Below, one piece after another: positions 1 through 8,637 of a stretch of DNA of 64,000 bases. The stretch lies in contig JAFKKM010000015.1 in NCBI GenBank assembly GCA_017305555.1, forward strand, positions 36,973 through 100,972, given 5' to 3'. Position 1 is the stretch's first letter; the number at the start of each line of letters is the position of its first letter. This DNA is from Hyphomicrobiales bacterium. Its GTDB lineage: Bacteria > Pseudomonadota > Alphaproteobacteria > Rhizobiales > Xanthobacteraceae. The translations under genes and the position numbers were made by a program. The notes beneath the pieces are model-generated. The model worked only from the letters and a program-made list of their open reading frames with translations, had not been told where the DNA came from and made no database searches.

Positions 1-1
1 G

Positions 2-280
2 GCGAACAAGATCGCCTTCGAAGGCTGGCAGGCGTTGATCCGCCGTCAGTCCGAGATTCTGCAAGAAGCCATGAAACAGGCGGTGGCGGACGCCAGCCAG
101 CAAGACGCCTTGCAGAAGCGGGCCGATCTCGCCAAGGAGCGGTTCGAGGGCGCGCTTAACAACATGCGTGAACTGGCCGAAATGGCAACCAGGTCGCAGA
201 AGGATGCGTTCGACGTCGTGCGCAAGCGTGTCGAGGAGAATATGGAGAATTTCCGCAACTTCGGAAAGAAAAGCGACTAG
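2..280 (+). CDS. phasin family protein, 3' part (5' end outside window)
   Basis: The reading frame is open from the first bases of the window, so the gene starts upstream; only about the last 92 residues are present. The sequence is a charged, amphipathic helical stretch rich in Ala, Glu, Lys and Arg without Cys (for example FEGALNNMRELAEM), ending in GKKSD. This matches the C-terminal part of the TIGR01841-type phasins, small proteins that coat polyhydroxyalkanoate granules. A second, different phasin lies at 54610-55050. The gene converges on livF, with a repeat and a shared terminator between them. Assignment rests on composition and helical pattern. Confidence 0.75.
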   Translation, partial: ANKIAFEGWQALIRRQSEILQEAMKQAVADASQQDALQKRADLAKERFEGALNNMRELAEMATRSQKDAFDVVRKRVEENMENFRNFGKKSD

Positions 281-304
281 AGCACGATGATTGGATATTG
301 AACC

Positions 305-384
305 GTCATTGTTAGCGAAGCGAAGCAATTCAGCCCCTCTTTAAGAGGCGGGATTGCTTCGTTCCTCACGCTCCTCGCAATGAC
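305..384. repeat. dispersed palindromic repeat, family C (copy 1)
   Basis: The outer arms, starting GTCATTG and ending CAATGAC, are inverted copies, and the inner parts (GAAGCAATTC and GGATTGCTTC) also pair, so the unit folds into a long hairpin. A closely related copy is at 15656-15737. It lies between the convergent phasin and livF. Confidence 0.75.
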
Positions 385-396
385 GAGTGAAACAGA

Positions 397-424
397 AAAT
401 GCCCGGATCACGTCCGGGCATTTT
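397..424. terminator. bidirectional rho-independent terminator between phasin and livF
   Basis: Stem AAAATGCCCGGA / TCCGGGCATTTT with a 5-base loop, A-run on one side and T-run on the other, so it can work on both strands. It lies 27 bases beyond the livF stop codon. Confidence 0.85.
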
Positions 425-451
425 CGTTTCAGTAAAGCCATCTTGGGAGGA

Positions 452-1147
452 TTAGACCTCCAGCCAATCCTTCCGGATGGCTTCGTTGGCCTTGAGTTCG
501 TCTGGCGTACCTTCAAAGACGATCTGCCCGTGGCCCATGACATAGAGCCGATGCGAGATCCGCAGCGCGATCGACAGTTTCTGCTCGACCAGAAGAATAG
601 CGACGCCGGCCGCCGCGATCCGCGCGATCAGGTCGCCGACCTGCTGCACGATGATGGGCGCCAGACCTTCGGTCGGCTCGTCGATCATGATCAGTTCGGG
701 GTCGCCCATCAGCGTGCGGCAGGTCGTCAGCATCTGCTTTTCGCCGCCGGAGAGCACGCCCGCCGCAGTGTCCGCGCGCCGGGCGAGGTTGGGGAACATC
801 TCCAGCATGTCGTCGAGTTTCCAGCGGCCGGGCTTGCGCGGGTTCTTGATGCCGAGCAGCAGGTTCTGGCGCACGGTAAGGCCGGGGAAGATGTCGCGAT
901 GCTCGGGCACATAGCCGAGGCCCAGATGGGCGATCTTGTAGCTGGGAAGGCCGGCGATGTCCTTGCCCTTGAAGCGAACGGTGCCGTGCGGGGTCACCTC
1001 GCCCATGATCGCCTTGACGGTGGTGGAGCGGCCGACGCCGTTGCGTCCGAGTAGACTCACCACTTCGCCGGCCTGGATGTTCATGTCCACGCCCTGAAGG
1101 ATGTGGCTCTTGCCGTAGTAGGCGTGCAGATCCTTGACCTCGAGCAT
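452..1147 (-). CDS. livF: branched-chain-type ABC transporter ATP-binding protein LivF
   Basis: Encodes a 231-residue cytoplasmic ATPase of the LivF class, one of two ATPases that power uptake of amino acids or other small organic acids. The start chosen is the ATG whose A is shared with the livG TGA stop (TGATG), which gives the usual family length; a longer open frame upstream is only read-through inside livG. The signature LSGGEKQML and Walker B LIMIDEPTEG are normal. The Walker A motif is unusual: GRNGVGRST, with Arg40 where the invariant Lys is expected. It is the last gene of the livK-H-M-G-F cluster and is followed by a terminator. The substrate is not determined by sequence. Confidence 0.9.
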   Translation of the reverse strand: MLEVKDLHAYYGKSHILQGVDMNIQAGEVVSLLGRNGVGRSTTVKAIMGEVTPHGTVRFKGKDIAGLPSYKIAHLGLGYVPEHRDIFPGLTVRQNLLLGIKNPRKPGRWKLDDMLEMFPNLARRADTAAGVLSGGEKQMLTTCRTLMGDPELIMIDEPTEGLAPIIVQQVGDLIARIAAAGVAILLVEQKLSIALRISHRLYVMGHGQIVFEGTPDELKANEAIRKDWLEV

Positions 1148-1896
1148 CAGTGCTCCTCCTCGCCAAGGTAGGCTTCCTTGACCTTCGGATTGCCGCGAAT
1201 TTCCTCCGGCGTCCCCGAGGCGATGATATTGCCATAGACCAGCACCGAAATGCGGTCCGCGAGGCCGAACACCACGCTCATGTCGTGCTCGACGATCACC
1301 AGCGTACGGCCTTCGGTCAGGCGACGGATCAGCGCCACGGCGCGATCGGTCTCGGTGTTGCTCATGCCTGCGGTCGGTTCGTCCAGCATGATCACGTTGG
1401 CGCCGCCGGCGATGGTGATGCCGATTTCGAGTTCGCGCTGTTCGGCGTAGGTCAGCAAGCCGGCCGGCACGTCGCGCCGGTGGGTCAGGTGAATGTCTTC
1501 GAGAATTTCCGCCGTCCTGCGCCGCACCTCCGGCAGGTTGTCGACGTTCTTCCAGAAGGCATAGCGCTGCCCGGTGGCCCACAGCACGGCGCAGCGGATG
1601 TTTTCCCACACCGTCATCTTGGCGAAGACGTTGGTGACCTGGAACGACCGCGACAGGCCGCGGCGATTGATCTCGAACGGCCGCAGGCCGGAAATCCGCT
1701 CGCCGTTGAGCGTGATATCGCCCGAGGTCGGCGCGATGTGGCCGCTAATGAGATTGAACGTCGTGGATTTGCCGGCGCCGTTCGGGCCGATGATCGCGTG
1801 ACGCTCGCCCTTGGCTACCGTCAGGTTGAGATCCTGGATGATGCGGACGTTGCCGAACGCCTTTTCGACCGCGCGCATTTCGATGGCGTTTGTCAT
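1147..1896 (-). CDS. livG: branched-chain-type ABC transporter ATP-binding protein LivG
   Basis: A 249-residue ATPase, partner of LivF. Walker A is canonical (GPNGAGKST), Walker B is VIMLDEPTAGM and the H-loop is IVEHDMSVVF. The signature motif reads LTYAEQRELEIG instead of the LSYG/LSGGQ forms, a variation common in LivG-type proteins. The ATG start overlaps the livM stop as ATGA, giving translational coupling; the longer open frame beyond it lies within livM. Because LivF lacks the Walker A Lys, LivG may be the main ATP-hydrolysing partner; that is inference. Confidence 0.92.
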   Translation of the reverse strand: MTNAIEMRAVEKAFGNVRIIQDLNLTVAKGERHAIIGPNGAGKSTTFNLISGHIAPTSGDITLNGERISGLRPFEINRRGLSRSFQVTNVFAKMTVWENIRCAVLWATGQRYAFWKNVDNLPEVRRRTAEILEDIHLTHRRDVPAGLLTYAEQRELEIGITIAGGANVIMLDEPTAGMSNTETDRAVALIRRLTEGRTLVIVEHDMSVVFGLADRISVLVYGNIIASGTPEEIRGNPKVKEAYLGEEEH

Positions 1897-3197
1897 GCGT
1901 GATATCCTCGCTCGCGGGCCGCCGTCATCGCGCGATCCCATGCGGCGGTGACGCCGCGCCAGGTCATGCGCGCGACGAAGAACCCGCCAATCGTCAGGAC
2001 GGCTGCTGCCAGCCACGTCATCGGATTCGCAGCCTCGAACGGGATACGGAACAGACGTATCGTGCTGCTGGCGGCGTTGCCTTGCGAATAGGCCGCGAGA
2101 ATTTCGATCGTGAGGATCACGCCGCAGGCGAACAGCAGTGTCGGCACGATCGCGATGAGATAGGCCGGAAGGATCATGGACAGGGTGCCGGCGCGAACGA
2201 GCGGCCGGTGCATCATCAACAGGCTGGCGAGGCCGCCGGGGGCGAACATCACGATGCCGATGAAGATGATGCCGAAGTAGAGCTGCCAGACCGTGGTGAC
2301 GTCGGACAGTTCGAGTTGCAACATCGTCACCACGATCGCACCCAGGATCGGCCCGAAGAAGTAGCTCACGCCGCCGATGAAGGTCGCGAACAGCACGACG
2401 CCGGATTGCACCGCGCCGAGATAGGCGGCATTGGCGATCTCGAAATTGATGGCCGCGAGCGCGCCCGCGATGCCGGCGAAGAACCCGGCGAAGCAGAACG
2501 ACAGGTAGCGGATCACATGCGGATCGTAGCCGATGAACTGAACGCGCTCGGGGTTGTCGCGCACGGCGTTACACATCCGTCCCAGCGGCGTGCGGGTCAG
2601 GGCGTACATGGCGATGGCCGAGATGACGAGCCAGAACCCGATCAGATAATAGACTTGGATTTGCGGCCCGAAATTCCAGCCGAACAGCGCCGGCAGGTCG
2701 GTCCGGTTGGTGGTGATGCCGGCCTCGCCGCCGAAGAAGCTGCGCAGAATAAGGGACGACGATGCCACCAGTTCGCCGATGCCGAGCGAGATCATCGCAA
2801 ACACCGTGCCGGCGCGCTGGGTCGAGACCCAGCCGATGACGATGCCGAACATCAGGCCAGCGAAGCCGCCGATCAGGGGTACGAACGGCAGCGGCACCGG
2901 CAGGCCGTGTGCGGCGATGGCGTTCATGCCATGGACGGCGAGGAAACCGCCTAGGCCGTAATAGACGGCGTGACCGAAGGAGAGCAGTCCGGTCTGGCCC
3001 AGCAGAATATTGTATGACAGCGCGAAGATGGCCGCGATGCCGATCAGGCTGAACGTGGTATGCGAGCCGCCCGACCTGAAGATCAGCGGCAGCAACACGA
3101 CCGCCAGGATGAAAATGCCCCAGGCGGCATAGAAGCCGATATTCCGCGCCGGCGTGGAGCCGGTCGGCGAGGGCGCGCTGGAGGTCAGCTCTGTCAT
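1893..3197 (-). CDS. livM: branched-chain-type ABC transporter permease LivM with C-terminal extension
   Basis: A 434-residue polytopic inner-membrane permease of the LivM family, with the family blocks LLGQTGLLSFGHAVYYGLGG near residues 65-85 and FIGGVSYFFGPILGA further on. LivM proteins commonly end near residue 330; here about 105 further residues (329-434) add two hydrophobic segments and a basic tail ending AARERGYHA. The ATG start overlaps the livH stop (ATGA) and the stop overlaps livG (ATGA), so the three genes are translated as a tight unit. The role of the extension is unknown; it could be a fused small membrane subunit or a lineage feature. Confidence 0.9.
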   Translation of the reverse strand: MTELTSSAPSPTGSTPARNIGFYAAWGIFILAVVLLPLIFRSGGSHTTFSLIGIAAIFALSYNILLGQTGLLSFGHAVYYGLGGFLAVHGMNAIAAHGLPVPLPFVPLIGGFAGLMFGIVIGWVSTQRAGTVFAMISLGIGELVASSSLILRSFFGGEAGITTNRTDLPALFGWNFGPQIQVYYLIGFWLVISAIAMYALTRTPLGRMCNAVRDNPERVQFIGYDPHVIRYLSFCFAGFFAGIAGALAAINFEIANAAYLGAVQSGVVLFATFIGGVSYFFGPILGAIVVTMLQLELSDVTTVWQLYFGIIFIGIVMFAPGGLASLLMMHRPLVRAGTLSMILPAYLIAIVPTLLFACGVILTIEILAAYSQGNAASSTIRLFRIPFEAANPMTWLAAAVLTIGGFFVARMTWRGVTAAWDRAMTAARERGYHA

Positions 3198-4141
3198 GTT
3201 TCGCGAGTCCCCATCAGGCCCATCGGGCGAACGATCAGCACCAGGACCAGCAGCACATAAGGCAGGATCGGCGCGATCTGAGCGATAGTCACGTTCCAGA
3301 CGTCAGTGAGCAGCGAGGCGCCGGTGCTGGGATCGAGCGGCCCGAACACGCTGGCGAGCGAGCCGTTCATCGACACCGCGAAGGTCTGGAGCAGGCCGAT
3401 CAGCAGCGAAGCGAAGAAGGCGCCGGGCAGCGAGCCGAGGCCGCCGACGACGATGACCACGAACAGGATCGGGCCCAGCAGGGCGGCCATATCGGACTGG
3501 GTCACCAGCGCCGGGCCGGCGATGACGCCCGCGACAGCCGCCAGCGCCGTGCCGACGCCGAACACCAGCATGAAGACGCGTCCGACGTTGTGTCCGAGAT
3601 GGGCGACCATGCTGGGATGTGTCAACGCCGCTTGCACGATCAGGCCGACGCGGGTGCGCTTGAGAACGACCAGCAGCGCGATGAAGATCACCACCGACAC
3701 CAGCAGCATGAACATCTTGTAGGCGGGATAGTTGGTCGAGAAGATCGTGAATGCAGGGAAGTCGAGCAGCTCAGGGACGCGATAGTCCATCGGCAGCTTG
3801 CCCCAGATCATCTGCACCACCTGTTCGATCGCGAACGCGAGACCGAAGGTGAGCAGCAATTCGGCGACGTGGCCGTGCTTGTGGGTCTGGCGCAGGCCGT
3901 AACGCTCGACCGCCATGCCGACAGCGCCGACCAGCAGAGGCGCGAGGATCAGGGCCGGCCAGAAGCCGATCCATCGGGTCAGCTGATAGCCAAAAAACGC
4001 GCCAAGCATGTAAAAGCTGGCATGGGCGAAATTCAGCACGCCCATCATGCTGAAAATCACTGTGAGCCCGCTCGACAGCAGGAACAGCAACATGCCGAAC
4101 AGCACGCCGTTCAGAGTGGAAATTACGATCAGCTCGAGCAC
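3194..4141 (-). CDS. livH: branched-chain-type ABC transporter permease LivH
   Basis: A 315-residue inner-membrane permease of the LivH family, with the typical MMGVLNFAHASFYMLGAFFG block near the N-terminus and VIVVGGLGSLPGAFFASLLI in the second half. It starts with GTG at 4141 preceded by a weak GGTGG ribosome site, and its stop overlaps the livM start. It should pair with LivM to form the channel for ligand delivered by LivK. About 200 bases separate it from livK, and that gap holds a hairpin. Confidence 0.92.
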   Translation of the reverse strand: MLELIVISTLNGVLFGMLLFLLSSGLTVIFSMMGVLNFAHASFYMLGAFFGYQLTRWIGFWPALILAPLLVGAVGMAVERYGLRQTHKHGHVAELLLTFGLAFAIEQVVQMIWGKLPMDYRVPELLDFPAFTIFSTNYPAYKMFMLLVSVVIFIALLVVLKRTRVGLIVQAALTHPSMVAHLGHNVGRVFMLVFGVGTALAAVAGVIAGPALVTQSDMAALLGPILFVVIVVGGLGSLPGAFFASLLIGLLQTFAVSMNGSLASVFGPLDPSTGASLLTDVWNVTIAQIAPILPYVLLVLVLIVRPMGLMGTRET

Positions 4142-4260
4142 GGGACAACCACCGGGTTGGAGTTAGAGATCGTGCGTGGTGACGCGGAGACGATCACGAG
4201 CCTGCGACAACTGAGCGTGCAACAACGGCAACGGTCGGCTTCCGCGTTCGAGGGGACGTG

Positions 4261-4289
4261 CCAGCCCGGCAAGGTGTTTGTCGGGCTGG
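4261..4289. other. stem-loop between livK and livH
   Basis: Inverted repeat CCAGCCCG / CGGGCTGG with a 13-base spacer, in the gap downstream of livK and upstream of livH. No T-run follows on the livK strand, so it is not a classic terminator. Such hairpins often protect the mRNA of an abundant binding protein or partly stop transcription before the permease genes; that role is inferred. Confidence 0.5.
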
Positions 4290-4347
4290 GTGTCTCGACC
4301 CTTCCGCGCCTCTGGATAGAAGCGCGAAAGGATGAAGATGCGTTCGA

Positions 4348-5592
4348 TCAAGGACGCTTCATCTTGCAGGTGGTCGGCAGGGTGGCCTGCGCGGTGTCGA
4401 CCTTGGCGACTTCCTTCCAGCCCCAGCCGGTGCCTTCCTCATCGAACGGCTCCTTGTCGGTGAGGCTGCCGAACGACGAAATGTAGATCGGCTGAAGGAA
4501 CTGGTGATCCTCCTTGCGCATCACGCCCTTGCCGCCATCGAGGACGTCGAACTCCAGGCCTTCGAGCGCCGCGGCGACCTTGACCGGATCGAGTGACTTC
4601 GCCTTCTCGGCCGCAGCCTTGAACATGCGCATCTCGTTCACCGCGCGGGGATACCAGAGCGACATATGAACCTTGGCGCGGAAGGTCTTTTCGAACTCGA
4701 CCGACGGCTTGTAGCCGGCGTTCGGGATGCCTTCGTTGATCTGGAACACCTGATGATCCAGACCGGTCTGCTTGATCGCGGTCGGGCCGCCGGCGCCGCC
4801 GGCATAGTAGGTGTACCAGTTGACCTTGAGGCCGGCGTCAGCCGCGGCCTTCAGCAGCAGCGCGATATCCTGGCCCCAGTTGCCGGTGACGACGGAATCC
4901 GCACCCGATGCCTTGATCTTGGCGATGTAGGGCGCGAAGTCGGTGATCTTCAGCAGCGGATGCAGTTCGTCGCCGACGATCTGGACGTCGGGGCGCTTGG
5001 CCGCCAGCATCTTGCGGGCTTCGGTGCGAACCGACTGGCCGAACGAATAGTCCTGATTGATCAGGTAGACTTTCTTGATCGTAGGAACGCCCTTCATGTA
5101 GTTGGTGAGCGCTTCCATCTTGATGTCGGAGTTCGCATCCCAGCGGAAATGCCAGTAGTTGCACTTCTCGTTGGTCAGGATCGGGTCGACCGCGGCATAG
5201 TTGAAATACAGCATTTCCTTGCCGGGGTTGCGGGAGTTGTGCTTGGCCACGAAATCCGACAGCGCGGCGGCGACGGCCGAACCGTTACCCTGGGTGATGT
5301 AGTGAATGCCGGCGTCAACGGCCTTCTGGGCCTGAATCAAGCTTTCCTGCGGGTTGGTCTTGTTGTCCAGCGGGACGATCTCGACTTTCTGGCCGAGGAT
5401 GCCGCCTTCCGCGTTGATTTGGTCAGCGAGATACTGGAAAGTTTTCAGGCCGCCTTCGCCAACACTGGCGCCGCCGCCGGAGAGCGGATCGATGTAGCCG
5501 ATCTTCACGGTGTCCGCCGCGCTTGCGGGGGTGCCGAAGACCGGCAAGGCCAACACTGGCAAGGCCAGCGCGGCAAGCATCAATTTACGCAT
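4348..5592 (-). CDS. livK: periplasmic ligand-binding protein of the branched-chain-type ABC transporter
   Basis: A 414-residue secreted solute-binding protein of the type I periplasmic-binding fold (Peripla_BP_6). The start at 5592 has a GGGAGA ribosome site and gives a clean signal peptide (MRKLMLAALALPVLALPV, then an A-S-A site near residue 24). The mature domain begins DTVKIGYIDPLSGGGASVG, typical of LivK-like proteins. It is longer than E. coli LivK and carries several Cys, so the ligand may not be leucine or isoleucine; similar proteins in this group bind aromatic acids, dicarboxylates or amides. It sits directly downstream of an acyl-CoA ligase and upstream of livHMGF on the same strand. 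Confidence 0.88.
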   Translation of the reverse strand: MRKLMLAALALPVLALPVFGTPASAADTVKIGYIDPLSGGGASVGEGGLKTFQYLADQINAEGGILGQKVEIVPLDNKTNPQESLIQAQKAVDAGIHYITQGNGSAVAAALSDFVAKHNSRNPGKEMLYFNYAAVDPILTNEKCNYWHFRWDANSDIKMEALTNYMKGVPTIKKVYLINQDYSFGQSVRTEARKMLAAKRPDVQIVGDELHPLLKITDFAPYIAKIKASGADSVVTGNWGQDIALLLKAAADAGLKVNWYTYYAGGAGGPTAIKQTGLDHQVFQINEGIPNAGYKPSVEFEKTFRAKVHMSLWYPRAVNEMRMFKAAAEKAKSLDPVKVAAALEGLEFDVLDGGKGVMRKEDHQFLQPIYISSFGSLTDKEPFDEEGTGWGWKEVAKVDTAQATLPTTCKMKRP

Positions 5593-5958
5593 ATTATTCT
5601 CCCTTAGGTGATCGTTTCTGGTCGAAGGCCGAAAATGCCATTCGCGCGCGAAAGAGTAAATGACTTCGTGCGTCAACTTGTGCGGCAAGTGTTCGCGTGC
5701 GCGATTTTCGGAGGATTGCAGTTAATGCGACCGGTGTCGACGTGTGAGATATCGACGTGAAGAGCCATACTCGCGGCGCGACCGCACGGGAAGCCTGTCG
5801 CGGCGCGTGATCGAGCGATGTCCGACTGCTGGCGGCGAGCTGTTGAGATCGCGAAGTTTCGATGATGAAGTTTGAATTCATGGAATTCTGACTCGTGGAA
5901 TTCATCTGTATAAAACCGCGAACAACACTCCCTCCGCCTTCATTGCCGGCAGCCTCGG
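5593..5958. other. gap between acyl-CoA ligase and livK
   Basis: No convincing gene; open frames here lack family resemblance. It probably carries the livK promoter. A cluster of three GAATTC sequences in 30 bases (5874, 5883, 5898) with flanking ATGGAATTC and GTGGAATTC half-repeats stands out just downstream of the ligase gene. Confidence 0.4.
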
Positions 5959-7716
5959 TCAGGCTGCTCCCTTCACCGAAGCGGCCTTGCGTTCTTCCTC
6001 GTCGTAAAGCTCCTTCTTGGAAAGTTTGCCCACCGCTGTTTTCGGCAGCTCGGGCCGGATATCCATGGCGCCGATCATCTCGTGCTTTCCGAGCTTGTCC
6101 TTAAGGAAAGCCTTCAATTCATCGAGCGTGAAGGCTGTGGCGCCGTTCTTCAACTTGATGAAGGCCTTCGGGGACTGGCCGCGATAGTCATCGCGAACGC
6201 CGATGACGCTGACTTCCTCGACCGAGGGATGCTGATAGATCGCTTCCTCGATGGTGCGCGGATAGACGTTGAAGCCGCCGCACAGCAGCATGTCCTTGGT
6301 GCGGTCGACGATATAGACATAGCCGTCGGCATCCATGTAGCCGACGTCGCCGGTGCGCATGAAGCCGTCCTCCGTCATGATGGCGGCGGTGGCGTCGGCA
6401 CGCTTCCAGTACCCCTTCATGACGTTGGCGCCGCGAATGCACAATTCGCCGCGTTCGCCGAGCGGCACGTAAGTTTTGTGGTCGTCGACGTTGAGGAACT
6501 TGATGGTGATGCCGGGGCTCGGCACGCCGCACGAACCGGGGCGTGGTGTGTTCACGGTCGGCGTGAAGGTGCCGGTGGGCGAGGTTTCGGTCATGCCCCA
6601 GCCTTCCGCCAGATTGCAGCCTGTCAGCTTTTCGAAGTTCTGCTGCACTTCGAGCGGCAGCGGTGCGCCGCCCGAATTGCACCACTTCAGGGAACTGAGG
6701 TCGGCCGTCGCGGATGCCGGATGATTGATCACGGCGACGAACATCGTGGGAACGCCGGGGAATGCGGTGATTTTCTTTTCCGATAGATCCCTGACGATCG
6801 CGTCGGCGTCGAACCGGGTGTGCAGCACAAGCTCCGCGCCGATCCGGATTCCGAGCAGCATGTTGACGGTGAGCGCATAGATGTGGAACGGCGGCAGCAC
6901 GGCGAGAACGCGCTCCTTGCCGAGCTCCAGCACCGGCGGATCGGTGCGGGTGGTTTCAAGGCACTGATGCGTCGCGGCGGACAGGTTGGCGTGGGTCAGC
7001 ATCGCGCCTTTCGGCAGACCGGTCGTGCCGCCGGTGTATTGCAGAACGGCAATGGCATCAGTCAGATCGGCGATCGGATAGCTGCGATAGATGCCGTCGT
7101 TGTCGAGCAGCGCCTGGAAGGTGAGGTGCTTGTCGTCGGCCGGAACATCGACCACCTGCTTGGCTGCGCGCATCTGCGCGGCCACCGCTTCCGGTTGACC
7201 CGTCATCTCGGCGATGTTGCCGACGATCAGCTTCTTCAGCCGGGTATGGCCGAGCAAACGCCCCATCTGCGGATAGAGCGTAGGGAGATCGAGGGTGACC
7301 AGGAAGTCGGTTTCGCTGTCGTCGATCTTGTGTTCGAGAACCTTCTCGGCATCGAGCGGCGAATAATTGACCAGCGTTCCGCCGGCTTTCAGAACGCCGA
7401 ACAGGCTGATGAGATAATGCGGTGTGTTCGCAAGATAAAGGCCGACATGGACGCCGGGTTTCACGCCGAGTTTCTGGAAGCCGAGAGCGGCGCGGTTGGC
7501 CAGGTCATTGAGTTCGCGATAGGTGATCTTGCGACCCATGAAGTCGACGGCCGAATTGTTGGGCCAGGTCTCCGCGGCGTCTTCGAGAATTTGCTGAACG
7601 GGCAGCAAGGGAATGTCCGCATCCCATCTCACGCCGGGCGGATAGGATTTGATCCAAGGCTGATCGACCAAGGGCTGATCAATCGAAGCCTGTTTAACCC
7701 GAGGCTGCTCGCTCAT
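5959..7716 (-). CDS. acyl-CoA ligase (AMP-forming; long-chain or dicarboxylate type)
   Basis: A 585-residue member of the AMP-binding (ANL) superfamily that activates a carboxylic acid with ATP and CoA. The phosphate loop YTGGTTGLPKGAMLTH, the GWGMTETSP motif, the adenylate hinge region RTKDMLLCGGFNVYP and the C-terminal lysine region LPKTAVGKLSKKEL are all intact. The ATG at 7716 is preferred because GGAGGA lies at the right distance; an in-frame ATG 12 bases upstream has no such site. It resembles FadD and the PimA-type dicarboxylate-CoA ligases. Lying upstream of livKHMGF on the same strand, it may activate the acid taken up by that transporter, but the substrate is inferred only. Confidence 0.88.
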   Translation of the reverse strand: MSEQPRVKQASIDQPLVDQPWIKSYPPGVRWDADIPLLPVQQILEDAAETWPNNSAVDFMGRKITYRELNDLANRAALGFQKLGVKPGVHVGLYLANTPHYLISLFGVLKAGGTLVNYSPLDAEKVLEHKIDDSETDFLVTLDLPTLYPQMGRLLGHTRLKKLIVGNIAEMTGQPEAVAAQMRAAKQVVDVPADDKHLTFQALLDNDGIYRSYPIADLTDAIAVLQYTGGTTGLPKGAMLTHANLSAATHQCLETTRTDPPVLELGKERVLAVLPPFHIYALTVNMLLGIRIGAELVLHTRFDADAIVRDLSEKKITAFPGVPTMFVAVINHPASATADLSSLKWCNSGGAPLPLEVQQNFEKLTGCNLAEGWGMTETSPTGTFTPTVNTPRPGSCGVPSPGITIKFLNVDDHKTYVPLGERGELCIRGANVMKGYWKRADATAAIMTEDGFMRTGDVGYMDADGYVYIVDRTKDMLLCGGFNVYPRTIEEAIYQHPSVEEVSVIGVRDDYRGQSPKAFIKLKNGATAFTLDELKAFLKDKLGKHEMIGAMDIRPELPKTAVGKLSKKELYDEEERKAASVKGAA

Positions 7717-8139
7717 CGTTTCCTCCACATCGCGCGTTTCTTGCGATTTGCTTTTGTTCTTACGTCCGCGCGATCACTTACGCTACGCACGATCATCAAA
7801 GACTAAAACGAAGTCGTAGTGCAATAACAATTTGGTCCAGCGGAACGGGATGCGAGCCAAGCGGTAATCGGTTGGTGCGGCAGGGTGTTCGAAACGCCTG
7901 GAAATATAGGGTTCGTGAGGCCGCAACCGCTTCCGGTCGAGAACGGCGCACCACGAAACGGTGATAACAATGGAAGCGTCGCAGCGATAAAACATCGTGC
8001 TTCGTGAATGTTATATGCGAGCTGTCCGATATTCACCTATGAATGAAAAATGGAAGCATTGTTGTCGCTATCGAGGAGGTGCACGGGTGCAATGTCCGAT
8101 GTGCTCGGTGTTTGACGCCAGGTGACTGGCGGCGAAGCA
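7717..8139. other. gap between YbaK gene and acyl-CoA ligase
   Basis: No supported gene. It must hold the promoter for the ligase cluster and the end of the ybaK transcript. The only structure noted is a short hairpin, CGCCAG-GTGA-CTGGCG at 8116-8131, just past the ybaK stop, without a T-run. Confidence 0.4.
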
Positions 8140-8607
8140 CTACCCCTGTGTTTGGCAGACATCGACCCATTCGGCGGATGTCAGTTCGGCCATGCGCTGA
8201 GGTGAAATACGGACGGCGCTGTTGGTCGAACCTGCCGCCGGTACCACGACGTCGAAGGCTTGCAGCGAGATGTCGCAATAGACCTGAAGCGGCCTCTTCA
8301 GTCCGAATGGACAGACGCCTCCGACGGGATGGCCGGTGATATCGACGACTTCCTCAGGCCCGAGCATCCGCGGCTTGCCGCCGAACGCCGTCTTGGCTTT
8401 CTTGTTGTCCAGTCGCGCCGTGCCTTTGGTCACCACCAGCACGTAGCGGTCGCCGATGCGCAGTGACAATGTCTTGGCGATTTCTTCCGGCTTCACGCCG
8501 AAGGCTTCGGCGGCGAGCGGCACGGTGGCCGAACTCTTGTCGGATTCGATCACTTCGAATTCCGGGGCGTGGGCCTGAAAGAACGCGCGGACGGACTCAA
8601 CACTCAT
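8140..8607 (-). CDS. YbaK/EbsC-type aminoacyl-tRNA deacylase
   Basis: A 155-residue single-domain protein of the YbaK/ProX editing family, which hydrolyses mischarged tRNA such as Cys-tRNA(Pro). Family features are the conserved lysine region (EEIAKTLSLRIGDRYVLVV), the KKAKTAFGGKPRMLGPEEV block and the glycine-rich VGGVCPFGLK loop followed by the DISL segment. Length is typical. It starts 30 bases after the haloacid dehalogenase stop on the same strand, so the two are probably co-transcribed, although no functional link is evident. Whether it edits Cys-tRNA(Pro) or another pair cannot be told from sequence. Confidence 0.88.
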   Translation of the reverse strand: MSVESVRAFFQAHAPEFEVIESDKSSATVPLAAEAFGVKPEEIAKTLSLRIGDRYVLVVTKGTARLDNKKAKTAFGGKPRMLGPEEVVDITGHPVGGVCPFGLKRPLQVYCDISLQAFDVVVPAAGSTNSAVRISPQRMAELTSAEWVDVCQTQG

Positions 8608-8637
8608 TTTCGGTTTCCGTAGGAAAGTGACGTGGGA

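Noticed and set aside
1890..2954. 354-residue open frame antisense to livM
   Set aside because: Shadow frame; livM on the other strand has clear permease motifs and coupled neighbours.
5594..5905. 103-residue minus-strand frame ahead of livK
   Set aside because: Ser/Arg/Thr-rich with no family resemblance; more likely the livK promoter region.
8043..8339. 98-residue plus-strand frame overlapping the end of ybaK
   Set aside because: Composition is not protein-like and it overlaps the conserved C-terminus of the YbaK gene.
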